A DNA stretch of 64,000 bases. It comes from Ruegeria pomeroyi DSS-3 (GTDB taxonomy: Bacteria > Pseudomonadota > Alphaproteobacteria > Rhodobacterales > Rhodobacteraceae). Of the stretch, positions 25,125-33,089 are shown one piece after another. The DNA lies in NCBI RefSeq assembly GCF_000011965.2, contig NC_006569.1, positions 62,001 to 126,000 on the forward strand, written 5' to 3'. Each line of letters starts with the position of its first letter. The first letter of the stretch is position 1. Made by a program: the position numbers and the translations under genes. The notes beneath the pieces were generated by a model. It was given only the letters and a program-made list of their open reading frames with translations, had not been told where the DNA came from and did not search any database.

Positions 25125-25712
25125 ATGACTCGTTCGGATACCGAAAATCTCCCACAAGTGACCATAGCCAGAATGTTGATTGCTGCGATACCCGGAGTGG
25201 GTGGAAGTGCAACGGTTCTATTGGAAAAAAATCTACAGGAACGTCGCGAAGCTCGAACGCGGCAATACCTTGACGAGCTCGCGGTTCGTGTCCGGCAACT
25301 AGAAAACTCAAGTCTACCAGGAGATTCCACAGTTCAGCTGGGCTATGAAGCAGCAAGGCACTCGAACGAACCGTGGAAACCAATTTTCCTTGCGAGTATC
25401 GTTACCGCGCGACCAAGTGAGATTGATAAATTCCTGCGTCATGCTTTGATAGCCGCCGCTAGTGACCTCAATGAACTCGAAGTTTGCACACTGACAACAC
25501 TCGCACTCGATCGGCCTGAGATAACGATTGTGGGACGATTTTTGGAGTTTCGAGAAACCATTGCGAAGCTAGAGGAGGAGTCCAAAGACATCGAGAGCCT
25601 AAAGGAAACAGCGCTTCGGAAGTTGGAGTTGGCTGGACTTGCCTCGCAGACAGGTGAAGGATACAAGATTTCTAGGCTTGGTGAAATGCTATTGGGAGTG
25701 CTTTCAAGTTGA
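25125..25712 (+). CDS. Unrecognised protein of the AT-rich three-gene operon (195 aa)
   Basis: The product starts MTRSDTENLPQVTIARMLIAAIPGVGGSATVLLEKN, where a short hydrophobic glycine-rich stretch may be a membrane-interacting helix. A charged, helical middle follows (DELAVRVRQLENS; EEESKDIESLKETAL), and it ends LELAGLASQTGEGYKISRLGEMLLGVLSS, which reads like a winged-helix DNA-binding tail. GTGGAGA is the RBS before ATG 25125. It overlaps the ATPase gene by 4 nt (TTGA). Codon use is far more AT-rich than chromosomal genes in the window. I know no characterised family for it. Confidence 0.6.
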   Translation: MTRSDTENLPQVTIARMLIAAIPGVGGSATVLLEKNLQERREARTRQYLDELAVRVRQLENSSLPGDSTVQLGYEAARHSNEPWKPIFLASIVTARPSEIDKFLRHALIAAASDLNELEVCTLTTLALDRPEITIVGRFLEFRETIAKLEEESKDIESLKETALRKLELAGLASQTGEGYKISRLGEMLLGVLSS

Positions 25713-28012
25713 GGCTTAAAGTACATGCACCAGTTCCGAATTCTATAAGAACGCGCGAGGAAAAGATATTAGCTCGATTTCCGAAATCATCTTCTCTGTT
25801 AAACTCGGTTCGAAGCAGAACAGACAGGTACAAATTTGGAATTTCAGATAGGGAAGTAAATAAATTTTACCGATTCTCAGATTACAAAAATTCAGAATCA
25901 TTCTTTGCGCACAAATTCCGGCAATTTGGAAAAAATTATATAGACAAGACAGATGTAGAAATAGATATAGCAAATTCAGTGAATACAATAGGCCCTGGAA
26001 CCGAATCCTTACCTCCCGCCGATCGATTTATTGGCCTGGCAAAAAAATTTAGCGGCGAACTACTGCAGGCGCGGCAACTCAAAACGCCTTATGTATCAAT
26101 TCTGACTGGCCCGACTGGGAGTGGGAAAACCGCATATAGTAAGTGCCTGTTCTCATCGGGAGCGCAAGTCTTTTGGGCAAACGGAATTATTCCCTCAAGA
26201 GTAGAGTTCACCAAGTTTTTCAAAGCCGGACAAGAGCTCTCTAGCCAGCAAATACTTGATGCTATCCATCAATGCCAGACGCGAGACCTGCTAATTTATT
26301 TGTGCTTTTCTGAAGTCGGAGTTCCAAGCAAAGATGCGTTGGAAGGGATCCTTTCTTCACATGGCGAATATAGAGAGCACCATAATAAGATACGGGGAAT
26401 GGTTGCGCTAGCTGAGGGCAAGAAAATCGATGGCTCAAGCTTCACTCTATCCGAAGCTCACAATATTTGGAAGGAGCAAGTAGGCTATTTTCCAGAAGAA
26501 GTTTGCCGCAATATACTTGGCAAGATCAAGAGTCCCAGCTTCCATATTCAATTTCTAGTTAGTCTTGACGGTTTTGACGCCCTTAAGACAAAGGACTTTT
26601 TGATTTCGGATCGGTATCACGGCCCAATTAGTGCTGTTGCTGACCTACTTAGCGACGCGCTAAATCAGGTGGCGAGGTATGGTGGAACCCCTTCAAGTCA
26701 CAATACAAACCTAGTTGTTTTTATGAGAGATACGACGTATGCGCGCATCCGACTTGAACTTAATTTAACGCCGAACGGTGAGCGAAGAATTCCTGTTCGT
26801 TGGATTGTGCCTCCACCTTACAAGATCCTTGCCGAGACAATTGTTTCCGCTGTTGACGGTGATGTCAGTTCCTCGGTGGGTCAGGAGGGTCTAGACAGCT
26901 TTGTTGTAAACGTTAGAAAAAATTTGATCAATGTTCTGAAAGGTACTTCGGTTGGCCTTTCCATAAATCAACCAATAAGCAGTGCTTTCTCCTGGAACGC
27001 ACGTCATATGAAAAGACATATTCGTAGAATATGCATCTGGTCACTAGAGAATTATCTCATTTCACATGGAGATCAATTAGACGAAAGGCAGAAGTCTGCG
27101 GGTCTCAGTGAGGCTTGGCTTTGGGAGAAAACGATTAATAATCGTGCTTTAAAAGACATGGCCGCATATAGTGTGCTTGAGGCATTTTTTCTCGATGATA
27201 CTAAGTGCTTACAGAGTAAGTTTCGATTGAATAGCCGGGAAATAAGCAACTTCCTTGAGGGTTCTGATCTTGTTTCTGCGTTGGCCGCAATAGATGAAAG
27301 ACCTGAACTAGAAGGCTTGTTTGATAGCATTTTTAATTATATGACAAAGGGGCTAGATGAATCGGAAGGCAAGTGCTACCCACATACTTTGGTGTTTGTT
27401 CGCATACTTCAGATTCTAAAATTCGATCCAGGCATCACAATTGAGGACCTCCATGACGAGATTTCCTGTTTTTATGACAATATCTCTCTCGAAGAGCTTC
27501 GATTTTATACTATCTGCCTTTGCGAGAACGAATATGTCGTTTTTGAGGGAGTGGAAAACTCAGCGAGCCTTGATGAGTGCCGATTCTTTGTAAGCAATTT
27601 CGGCTTCATACTTTTAAACAAAGTAATCTACTCCGTGTCTTACTTTTCACAGTCTTTGATGATTTCAGAGCTAATTAGATCAGGATTTGGCACGCACTTT
27701 CGTGAGAGAAACTTTCGCACAAATGAAGACTGGATAGCAAATTGTGTATTTAATTCTATTATTGCCTACAACATCGTGCAGGATGCTGAAATAGGCGAGC
27801 GGAAATGCCGACAGTCGGCTGGCAAAGACTTTGAAAAATTCTCCTTATGTAAAAGGCTTCGGGAATCTCTAATATGGGAGGCTCAGCGTATTTTCAGTCG
27901 TCGCAGATTTAGTGGGAATCTAGAGTGGCACTTCAACAATATTCCGGAAAAACTTAAGCCTTTATTAGGTGAGTTTCCGAATTTCGACACCTTAGAGGAG
28001 ATATGGAAATGA
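25709..28012 (+). CDS. Large P-loop ATPase of unknown family (767 aa)
   Basis: Translation probably starts at TTG 25709, coupled to the upstream stop. Walker A is ILTGPTGSGKTAYSK (about residues 130-144). A Walker B-like strand QFLVSLDGFDALK lies near residue 290 and a sensor-like strand NLVVFMRDTTYARI near residue 335, an order seen in ORC/STAND-type AAA+ ATPases. The C-terminal 400 residues are helical with no motif I recognise. It is the core of an AT-rich operon between the integrase and attR, where satellites and islands often carry defence cargo. A defence role is inference; no nuclease, protease or TIR signature is visible in it. Confidence 0.65.
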   Translation: MRLKVHAPVPNSIRTREEKILARFPKSSSLLNSVRSRTDRYKFGISDREVNKFYRFSDYKNSESFFAHKFRQFGKNYIDKTDVEIDIANSVNTIGPGTESLPPADRFIGLAKKFSGELLQARQLKTPYVSILTGPTGSGKTAYSKCLFSSGAQVFWANGIIPSRVEFTKFFKAGQELSSQQILDAIHQCQTRDLLIYLCFSEVGVPSKDALEGILSSHGEYREHHNKIRGMVALAEGKKIDGSSFTLSEAHNIWKEQVGYFPEEVCRNILGKIKSPSFHIQFLVSLDGFDALKTKDFLISDRYHGPISAVADLLSDALNQVARYGGTPSSHNTNLVVFMRDTTYARIRLELNLTPNGERRIPVRWIVPPPYKILAETIVSAVDGDVSSSVGQEGLDSFVVNVRKNLINVLKGTSVGLSINQPISSAFSWNARHMKRHIRRICIWSLENYLISHGDQLDERQKSAGLSEAWLWEKTINNRALKDMAAYSVLEAFFLDDTKCLQSKFRLNSREISNFLEGSDLVSALAAIDERPELEGLFDSIFNYMTKGLDESEGKCYPHTLVFVRILQILKFDPGITIEDLHDEISCFYDNISLEELRFYTICLCENEYVVFEGVENSASLDECRFFVSNFGFILLNKVIYSVSYFSQSLMISELIRSGFGTHFRERNFRTNEDWIANCVFNSIIAYNIVQDAEIGERKCRQSAGKDFEKFSLCKRLRESLIWEAQRIFSRRRFSGNLEWHFNNIPEKLKPLLGEFPNFDTLEEIWK

Positions 28013-28188
28013 GTGACATAGATGATCTGTCCAAGTTGGACGTCCATCAATTGTCTGCCTTACTACAAGATCTGGATATAGAGTTAGAGAAGGAGGTCGA
28101 TGATGCTAAACTAGCTTTTCTTCGTCGGCAGTGGAGTTCACTGGTTCTACTAATCAATTCTAAGCTGCAAGTTAAAGAGTCTGTGTAG
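28009..28188 (+). CDS. Small acidic coiled protein (59 aa), third gene of the ATPase operon
   Basis: The product MSDIDDLSKLDVHQLSALLQ, then DLDIELEKEVDDAKLAFLRR, is an acidic amphipathic helix bundle or coiled coil. ATG 28009 overlaps the ATPase stop (ATGA), with AGGAG 8 nt upstream; ATG 28003 is too close to the RBS. Its tight coupling suggests a small partner or regulator of the ATPase. No family recognised. Confidence 0.55.
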   Translation: MSDIDDLSKLDVHQLSALLQDLDIELEKEVDDAKLAFLRRQWSSLVLLINSKLQVKESV

Positions 28189-28438
28189 GCTAACGCAGTT
28201 TTGACGTACTATTTTTTGAGAATTGTGTTTTGGCGCATTTGTCACGCCACCACTTGGGAAATACATGTTGGAAGCCACGAACGTTTTCGGGTATTGCTCG
28301 GGTAGCGTTAGCCTCGAGCTTGAACGTTCAGGCGTGAGACGGCGTGAGACGATCTGCCAGGCGCAAAGGTCAAGGTTTTCAATCGGCTACGTTGCAGGTT
28401 GAGCAATCCTGAGACAGCACGCGCGGATCACAAGGCTA
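28189..28438. other. Non-coding end of the element before attR
   Basis: About 250 bp show no supported gene. A tandem GGCGTGAGAC repeat lies at about 28329-28349. The stretch may include integrase arm sites and the terminator of the ATPase operon, but no clear hairpin is visible. Confidence 0.35.
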
Positions 28439-28486
28439 ATTGAAAATCCTCGTGTCGGTGGTTCGATTCCGCCCCCGGGCACCATT
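28439..28486 (+). repeat. attR: 48-bp direct repeat of the tRNA-Phe 3' half
   Basis: It is identical over 48 bases to 13834-13881 and diverges immediately on both sides. It is a tRNA fragment lacking the acceptor and D arms, so it is not a functional tRNA gene. Confidence 0.93.
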
Positions 28487-28606
28487 CATCCAACATAGCG
28501 ACGGAACCCCGCCCCTAAAGGCTTGATTTTGTTGAAAGTAGCGTGATCCCGCGTTCAGCTGGAATCGGCCAGTCTGGACAATTTCTGGACAAAGGGATCC
28601 GGTCTC

Positions 28607-29102
28607 ATGTGGGGCACTCATCTCAAACAGAAAGGTCGCTGGTGGCACTACTATCGTTCGGTTCCGCGTGAGTTTGCAGACGTTGAACGAAAGCCCCTGA
28701 TCAGTTTCTCTCTCAAGACTGGCGACTTCACCGAAGCCAAGCGCATGGCAGCCGATATTTCGGCGCGGCTTGAACAAGATTGGCGCGACGCCAAGGCGCG
28801 AGGCGTTTCGCTCTGTGCCCAAGACGCTGCCGAGCAATACCGAGCGGCGGCGGCTGTGCAACGGCAGTTTGGGTTTGCCCCAAAGCCAGCGGCAGACCTG
28901 ACGGATGAAGAGCTCTTGGAGCGGTTGCGGCTTCTGATTTCGGGTCAGCAATCCGCGCCCGAGCGAGGGGCCGTTCTCGGGTTGACCGCCGAGCCTCAGT
29001 ATTCGCTCTCCGATGCCTTCGACCGTTTTTGGGACTACATCAAAGACGAATGGATCCGTGACAGTCGCGATCAGCAGCGCGTGAAGCGCAACATCTATCT
29101 AG
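28607..29102 (+). pseudogene. Second site-specific integrase, truncated by an IS
   Basis: The frame starts MWGTHLKQKGRWWHYYRSVPREFADVERK, the DUF6538-type N-terminus of a group of alphaproteobacterial tyrosine integrases, and stays open for about 165 residues to NIYL, where an IS5-family element begins at the CTAG target (29099-29102). The catalytic half is missing; sequence beyond the IS does not resume it. Its location about 120 bp after the attR repeat indicates a second, older element that used the same tRNA-Phe. Confidence 0.75.
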
Positions 29103-29943
29103 GCTCCAGACCCATTGATTTCATGCTTCTGGCGTGATTCAGGCTCCGCAAGGAGATCTGATCGATGAGCAATCTGTATTGGCTGACCGACGCCCAGATG
29201 GAGCGCCTGAAGCCGTTCTTTCCCAAGAGCCATGGCAAGCCCCGCGTCGATGACGCGTCGCGTCCTCAGCGGCATAATCTTCATCAATCGCAATGGGTTG
29301 CGTTGGTGTGACGCGCCGAAGGAATACGGCCCGGCCAAGACCCTCTACAACCGTTGGAAACGCTGGAGCGACAACGGGGTCTTCGCCCGGATCATGGTGG
29401 GCCTGGCCACCGAAAGCGCCGAGCACAAGACGATCATGATCGACGCGACCTATCTCAAGGCACACCGCACTGCGTCGAGCCTGTGCGTGAAAAAGGGGGG
29501 CGCGGGCGCCAAATCGGGCGCACCAAAGGCGGTATGAACACCAAGCTGCACGCCGTTGCCGATGCCAAGGGGCGGCCGATCGGGTTCTTCATGTCCGCCG
29601 GGCAGGTCAGCGATTATACCGGCGCCGCGGCTCTTCTGGGCAGTCTGCCGAAGGCGGGTTGGCTGCTGGCCGACAGGGGCTATGACGCCGATTGGTTCAG
29701 AGAAGCGTTGAAAGACAAGGGGATAAAGGTTTGCATCCCCGGCCGGAAATCCCGCAAGAAGGCCGTCAAATACGACAAGCGGCGCTACAAACGGCGCAAC
29801 CGGATCGAGATCATGTTCGGCCGGTTGAAGGATTGGAGGCGCGTCGCCACCCGATACGACCGGTGCGCGGAAACGTTCTTCTCCGCGATCATGCTAGCCG
29901 CAACCGTTTTGTTCTGGTTATGACCCGAGAACGAGTCCTGAGC
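29103..29943 (+). mobile_element. IS5-family (IS427-type) insertion sequence, 841 bp
   Basis: The element is flanked by CTAG on both sides (29099-29102 and 29944-29947), a target typical of the IS427 group. Its ends are related: GCTCCAGACCC at the left and the complement GCTCAGGACTC at the right. It carries one IS5-type transposase reading frame set and interrupts the second integrase. Confidence 0.75.
29165..29923 (+). pseudogene. IS427-type transposase (frameshifted)
   Basis: The frame opens MSNLYWLTDAQMERLKPFFPKSHGKPRVDD, then needs a shift into RRVLSGIIFINRNGLRWCDAPKEYGPAK. The cause looks like one extra G near 29252. A second shift at AAAAAGGGGGG (about 29488-29500) into IGRTKGGMNTKLHAVAD is probably the programmed -1 frameshift of this group. 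The DDE parts (IDATYLKAH, LLADRGYDAD, RRNRIEIMFGRLKDWRR) are intact. With the first shift this copy is likely inactive. Confidence 0.75.
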
Positions 29944-30044
29944 CTAGTCAGCGGCACCGCGATCCCGTCCGCCAACAGGCCCTCATGGAGCGTCCGGATC
30001 AATTGCCGTCCTCCGTTCGCCATTGTGCTCGAACCAATGGCGCA

Positions 30045-30353
30045 TCAATGGCTCACCATGAGGGCCGCCAGCTTTTTTCTCGCGCGCAGCTCCAGCATCG
30101 CCTCGCCGTAGGCCTCCTGCAGGTCCTTGAGCTGCTTCTCGTATTGCTCGCGAATGTCGAGAGGGTTGGCGCGCAGGGAATTCTCCATGCCACGCTTCGC
30201 ATCCTCGACCCAGCCCTCGATCTCGGATGGGGTCAGGTCGAACGTCCTGCTCGCCTCCGCCACCGTGGTCTTGCCCTGGATGATCTCGATCACCAAGGCG
30301 GTCTTACGCTTCGCCGTCCATCGCTTGATGCTGTCGTCCATCGTCATACTCAT
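30045..30353 (-). pseudogene. IS3-type transposase OrfA remnant
   Basis: The 102-residue frame (MDDSIKRWTAKRKTALVIEI, then TVAEASRTFDLTPSEIEGWVEDAKRGMENSLRANPLDIREQYEKQLKDLQ split here for landmarks) matches the helix-turn-helix plus leucine-zipper OrfA of IS3-group elements. OrfB is absent and the C-terminus is cut near KKLAAL. It is therefore a fragment. Confidence 0.65.
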
Positions 30354-30397
30354 CGCTACGTTCTCCCTTGTAGCATGAGCAGGATTTCACTGGGTCA

Positions 30398-30648
30398 ATA
30401 CACGCCTGCATTCCCGGCCGGAAGCAACGCAAGACGCCGATCAAGTACGACAAGCGCCGCTACATGCGGCGCAACCGCCCCTCTCGTGACATTGCTGCGC
30501 AATGCACTGCCAGGCAGTGATCGAGATCATGTTCGGCAGGCTCAAGGATTGGCGGCGTGTGGCGACTCGCTATGATCGATGCCCCGAGGTGTTCCTATCG
30601 GCCATCGCCCTCGCGGCGACCGCCATCTATTGGTTATGAACCCTGACC
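30398..30648 (+). pseudogene. IS5-family transposase C-terminal remnant
   Basis: The piece encodes CIPGRKQRKTPIKYDKRRY and, after an insertion of about 42 bp, IEIMFGRLKDWRRVATRYDR ending AIYWL. It ends against a CTAG (30649-30652), like the intact-length copy at 29103-29943. It is a different IS427-type element, as the sequences differ. Confidence 0.7.
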
Positions 30649-30652
30649 CTAG

Positions 30653-30962
30653 CATGTTGAAAGAAGGTGTTTTCATAGTTCAAACATTTGCTCGAAGGTG
30701 TGTTTCGGGCCCGTGCCATATTCCAGTTAACGGCAAGGAAAAGTTTGTTCTTCTCCATGTCGGTGATGGGCTTTTCATAGGCTTCGACAATGCGCGGAGC
30801 ATCTGAAGCGACGAGGTGATCCCCCAGCAGGGCGACCTTGCTGTCTAGATCGGCGATCTGGCGTTTGGTCTGGCGTTCAATCCCGTTGGACCGCCCTTCC
30901 TGCTTATCCCAGGCGAATTCGTCGGCGGCGCGGTCGAATGCGAGGAGGAATGGCATTGAGTT
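30653..30962 (-). pseudogene. Large serine recombinase C-terminal remnant
   Basis: Read leftward, the frame contains LLAFDRAADEF and RQIADLDSKVALLGDHLVAS, then PRIVEAYEKPITDMEKNKLFLA, the coiled-coil region after the zinc ribbon in large serine recombinases. A frameshifted FEQMFEL follows. No catalytic serine domain is present. It abuts the IS5 remnant at one side and the truncated hydrolase at the other. Confidence 0.6.
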
Positions 30963-30965
30963 GCC

Positions 30966-31208
30966 AGCTTGGATTGTCTGACATCGGCGACTGTGGGCCT
31001 GATCGAGAGCCAGGAGGACACGATTGCCCCTGTCGGGCAAGCCGGTCAGCTGGAATCATTGATACCTGGTGTGCCGCTCTCCATATTGCAGGGCGCGGGG
31101 TTTGTCTCACAGATCGAAGAGCCGGGCGCGTTTCAGAAAGCACTGATTTTGTTACTGCAATCCATTGTCAGCCAGCAGCAGGAGATATCAGCAGATGAAG
31201 AGGTTTAG
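30966..31208 (+). pseudogene. Alpha/beta hydrolase, 3' fragment
   Basis: The frame gives SQEDTIAPVGQAGQLESLIP, then GVPLSILQGAGFVSQIEEPGAFQKALILLL, the acid-Asp (QED) and His-loop region at the C-terminus of alpha/beta hydrolases. In place of the usual GAGH, this copy has GAGF, so the catalytic His is lost. It overlaps the next gene by 14 nt, as an operon partner would; its 5' part has been replaced by recombinase debris. Confidence 0.55.
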
Positions 31209-32682
31209 CAGAAGAGCCGCCTTGCTGGGGGCCGGTGGCGTGGCTGGATGGGGGTTGTCACGATGGCTGGGTGCGGATCTGCCAGGCGATGGCGGCACCA
31301 GCCGGATCACGGCTCCGTCTGGCGAGGCTTGGCTGAATGATGCCAGCGGCCTGTCCGCTACACCGATCCATGAACACCTGATACTGCAACACGACTCTGG
31401 TGATGATCTGATCGCGGCTATCCGCCGCGAGCTCGCCGAGGCCAAGGCCGACGGTCGCCCCGTCAATGTCGGGGCGGCGCGCCATTCCATGGGCGGTCAG
31501 GCCATCCCGCGCAACGGCACCGCCATCACCTTTGACAATGGGTCGGTGGAGATCGATAGCGCGAGCCAGACTTATCTGGTCCATGCAGGCGCGCGCTGGT
31601 CACAGGTGATTGCCGCGCTCGATCCTGCTGGATGGTCACCCAAGGTCATGCAGTCCAACAATGACTTTGGGGTTGCCGCCACCTTTTCGGTGAATGCCCA
31701 TGGCTGGCCTGTGCCCTTTGGCCCGATGGGATCAACCGTGCGGTCACTGCGCATGGTGCTGCCGTCCGGCGATCTGGTGACATGTTCAGCCACCAAGAAC
31801 GCCGATCTCTTCAATCTGGCCATGGGCGGTTACGGGCTGGTCGGTGTCATCGTGGATCTGGAGGTGGAGATGGTGCCGAATACCCGTCTGACACCGACAT
31901 TCGAGCTCATGGATGCAAGCGCATTTGGCGAGGCCTTCCGCAGCGCAACCGAAGACCCTGCGGTCACCATGGCTTATGGACGGCTGAACGTCGAACGTGC
32001 GGCTTTTCTGCAAAAGGCACTGTTGGTGACCTACCGCGAAACCGCGGATCAGACGGACCTGCCAGCGGCCGCAGGCTCTGGATGGATGTCACATGCCGCC
32101 AGCCGCCTCTATCGGGCTCAGCTCGGCAACGAGACCTTCAAATCCTTTCGCTGGTGGAACGAAACCCGGTTGGGTCCAGCCCTGGGATCAGGAGAGGTAA
32201 CGCGCAACACGCTTCTCAACGAGCCCGTCGCCACGCTGGATGACCGCAACCCGGACCGCACGGATATTCTGCACGAGTATTTTGTGGGTTTCGGTGCCTT
32301 TGACGGCTTTCTGGCTGCCTGCCGCGACGTGATTCCGGCCTCGTATCAGGAGTTCCTCAATGTGACCCTGCGCTATGTGGCGCAGGACGATCAGAGTGCG
32401 CTGTCCTTTGCAACCGAGCCCAGGATCGCCGCGGTCATGTCTTTCAGCCAGGAGCTGACGCAGCGCGCTGAGGCCGACATGGCCCGCATGACCAGCGCGC
32501 TGATCGACCGGATGGTGGCGCTTGGCGGGGCCTATTATCTGCCCTACAGACCACATGCCACGGTGGACCAGTTTACCTCGACCTATCCAGGCGCAGGGGA
32601 TTTCGCGCGCGCCAAACGGGGGCTCGACCCGCAGCTGGTGCTGCGAAACAACCTTTGGGACAACTATTTGGGGCAGCTATGA
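31195..32682 (+). CDS. Tat-exported FAD-binding (PCMH-type) oxidoreductase
   Basis: The 495-residue protein begins MKRFSRRAALLGAGGVAGWG, a twin-arginine signal, so it probably acts folded in the periplasm. The FAD-binding PCMH domain follows: VNVGAARHSMGGQAIPRNGT (here split as landmark), VHAGARWSQVIAALD, and NDFGVAATFSVNAHG. The late YLPYRPHATVDQFTSTYPGAGDF is typical of the sugar-alcohol/lactone oxidase type C-terminus. Substrate unknown. It heads an operon with a DUF4383-like protein and two unknown proteins; ATG 31195 is chosen for its Tat motif and the operon overlap. Confidence 0.8.
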   Translation: MKRFSRRAALLGAGGVAGWGLSRWLGADLPGDGGTSRITAPSGEAWLNDASGLSATPIHEHLILQHDSGDDLIAAIRRELAEAKADGRPVNVGAARHSMGGQAIPRNGTAITFDNGSVEIDSASQTYLVHAGARWSQVIAALDPAGWSPKVMQSNNDFGVAATFSVNAHGWPVPFGPMGSTVRSLRMVLPSGDLVTCSATKNADLFNLAMGGYGLVGVIVDLEVEMVPNTRLTPTFELMDASAFGEAFRSATEDPAVTMAYGRLNVERAAFLQKALLVTYRETADQTDLPAAAGSGWMSHAASRLYRAQLGNETFKSFRWWNETRLGPALGSGEVTRNTLLNEPVATLDDRNPDRTDILHEYFVGFGAFDGFLAACRDVIPASYQEFLNVTLRYVAQDDQSALSFATEPRIAAVMSFSQELTQRAEADMARMTSALIDRMVALGGAYYLPYRPHATVDQFTSTYPGAGDFARAKRGLDPQLVLRNNLWDNYLGQL

Positions 32683-33089
32683 CCACACTGCAAAAACTGT
32701 CTCTGGGCTATTTTCTTGCCCTGATGATCGCCGCATCGCTGAACTATGTTCCGGGCCTCACTGATGAAAACGGACTGGCCTTCGGCATCTTCGCACTTGA
32801 TATCTATGATGACGCGCTACACGTGGCCTCGGCCCTTTGGGCGCTGGTGGCAGGGATGTTGTCGCACCGGGCGGCGCGGAGCTTTCTCATTCTGTTCGGG
32901 CTTGCCTACCTGGGCGATGGCATATTCGGGTTTTTTACCGGTTTTGGGTATCTCGATCTGGGCATCTTTACCAATGATCCGGCCGGGATCGACCTGTCGC
33001 TGCCCCGTTTCCTGGCCAACCTGCCGCATCTGGCCCTTGGCGGTGTCGCGGTCTGGGCCGGGTACCGTAACGCCGGTCAGACCCCGTGA
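32679..33089 (+). CDS. Membrane protein, DUF4383-like (136 aa)
   Basis: The product MTTLQKLSLGYFLALMIAAS has four predicted membrane segments and the motif FALDIYDDALHVASALWALVAG with a conserved DDALH, as in DUF4383-type small membrane proteins. It overlaps the oxidoreductase stop (ATGA) and the following gene, so it is co-translated. It may anchor or supply the periplasmic oxidoreductase; function unknown. Confidence 0.7.
   Translation: MTTLQKLSLGYFLALMIAASLNYVPGLTDENGLAFGIFALDIYDDALHVASALWALVAGMLSHRAARSFLILFGLAYLGDGIFGFFTGFGYLDLGIFTNDPAGIDLSLPRFLANLPHLALGGVAVWAGYRNAGQTP

Larger units (their letters stand above)
13834..28486. mobile_element. 14.65 kb integrative element (defence island, satellite-like) in tRNA-Phe
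   Basis: Perfect 48-bp direct repeats delimit the element. It holds its own P4-type tyrosine integrase (23721-24923), an AlpA-like regulator and a prim-pol/helicase protein, but no capsid, tail, conjugation or terminase genes. The cargo is a Gabija-type pair, a DUF4365 protein, a C-protein-like/GIY-YIG pair and an AT-rich ATPase operon. Base composition is lower in GC than the flanks, most strikingly in 25.1-28.2 kb. The layout suits a phage-satellite-like or plasmid-like integrative element; mobility is inferred. Confidence 0.9.

Noticed and set aside
28320-28350. Possible CRISPR-like or tandem repeat array
   Set aside because: Only two adjacent GGCGTGAGAC units are present, with no spacers; no CRISPR array was seen anywhere in the window.
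28439-28486. Second tRNA-Phe gene
   Set aside because: Only the 3' half of the tRNA is present; the acceptor 5' strand and D arm are missing. It is the att repeat.
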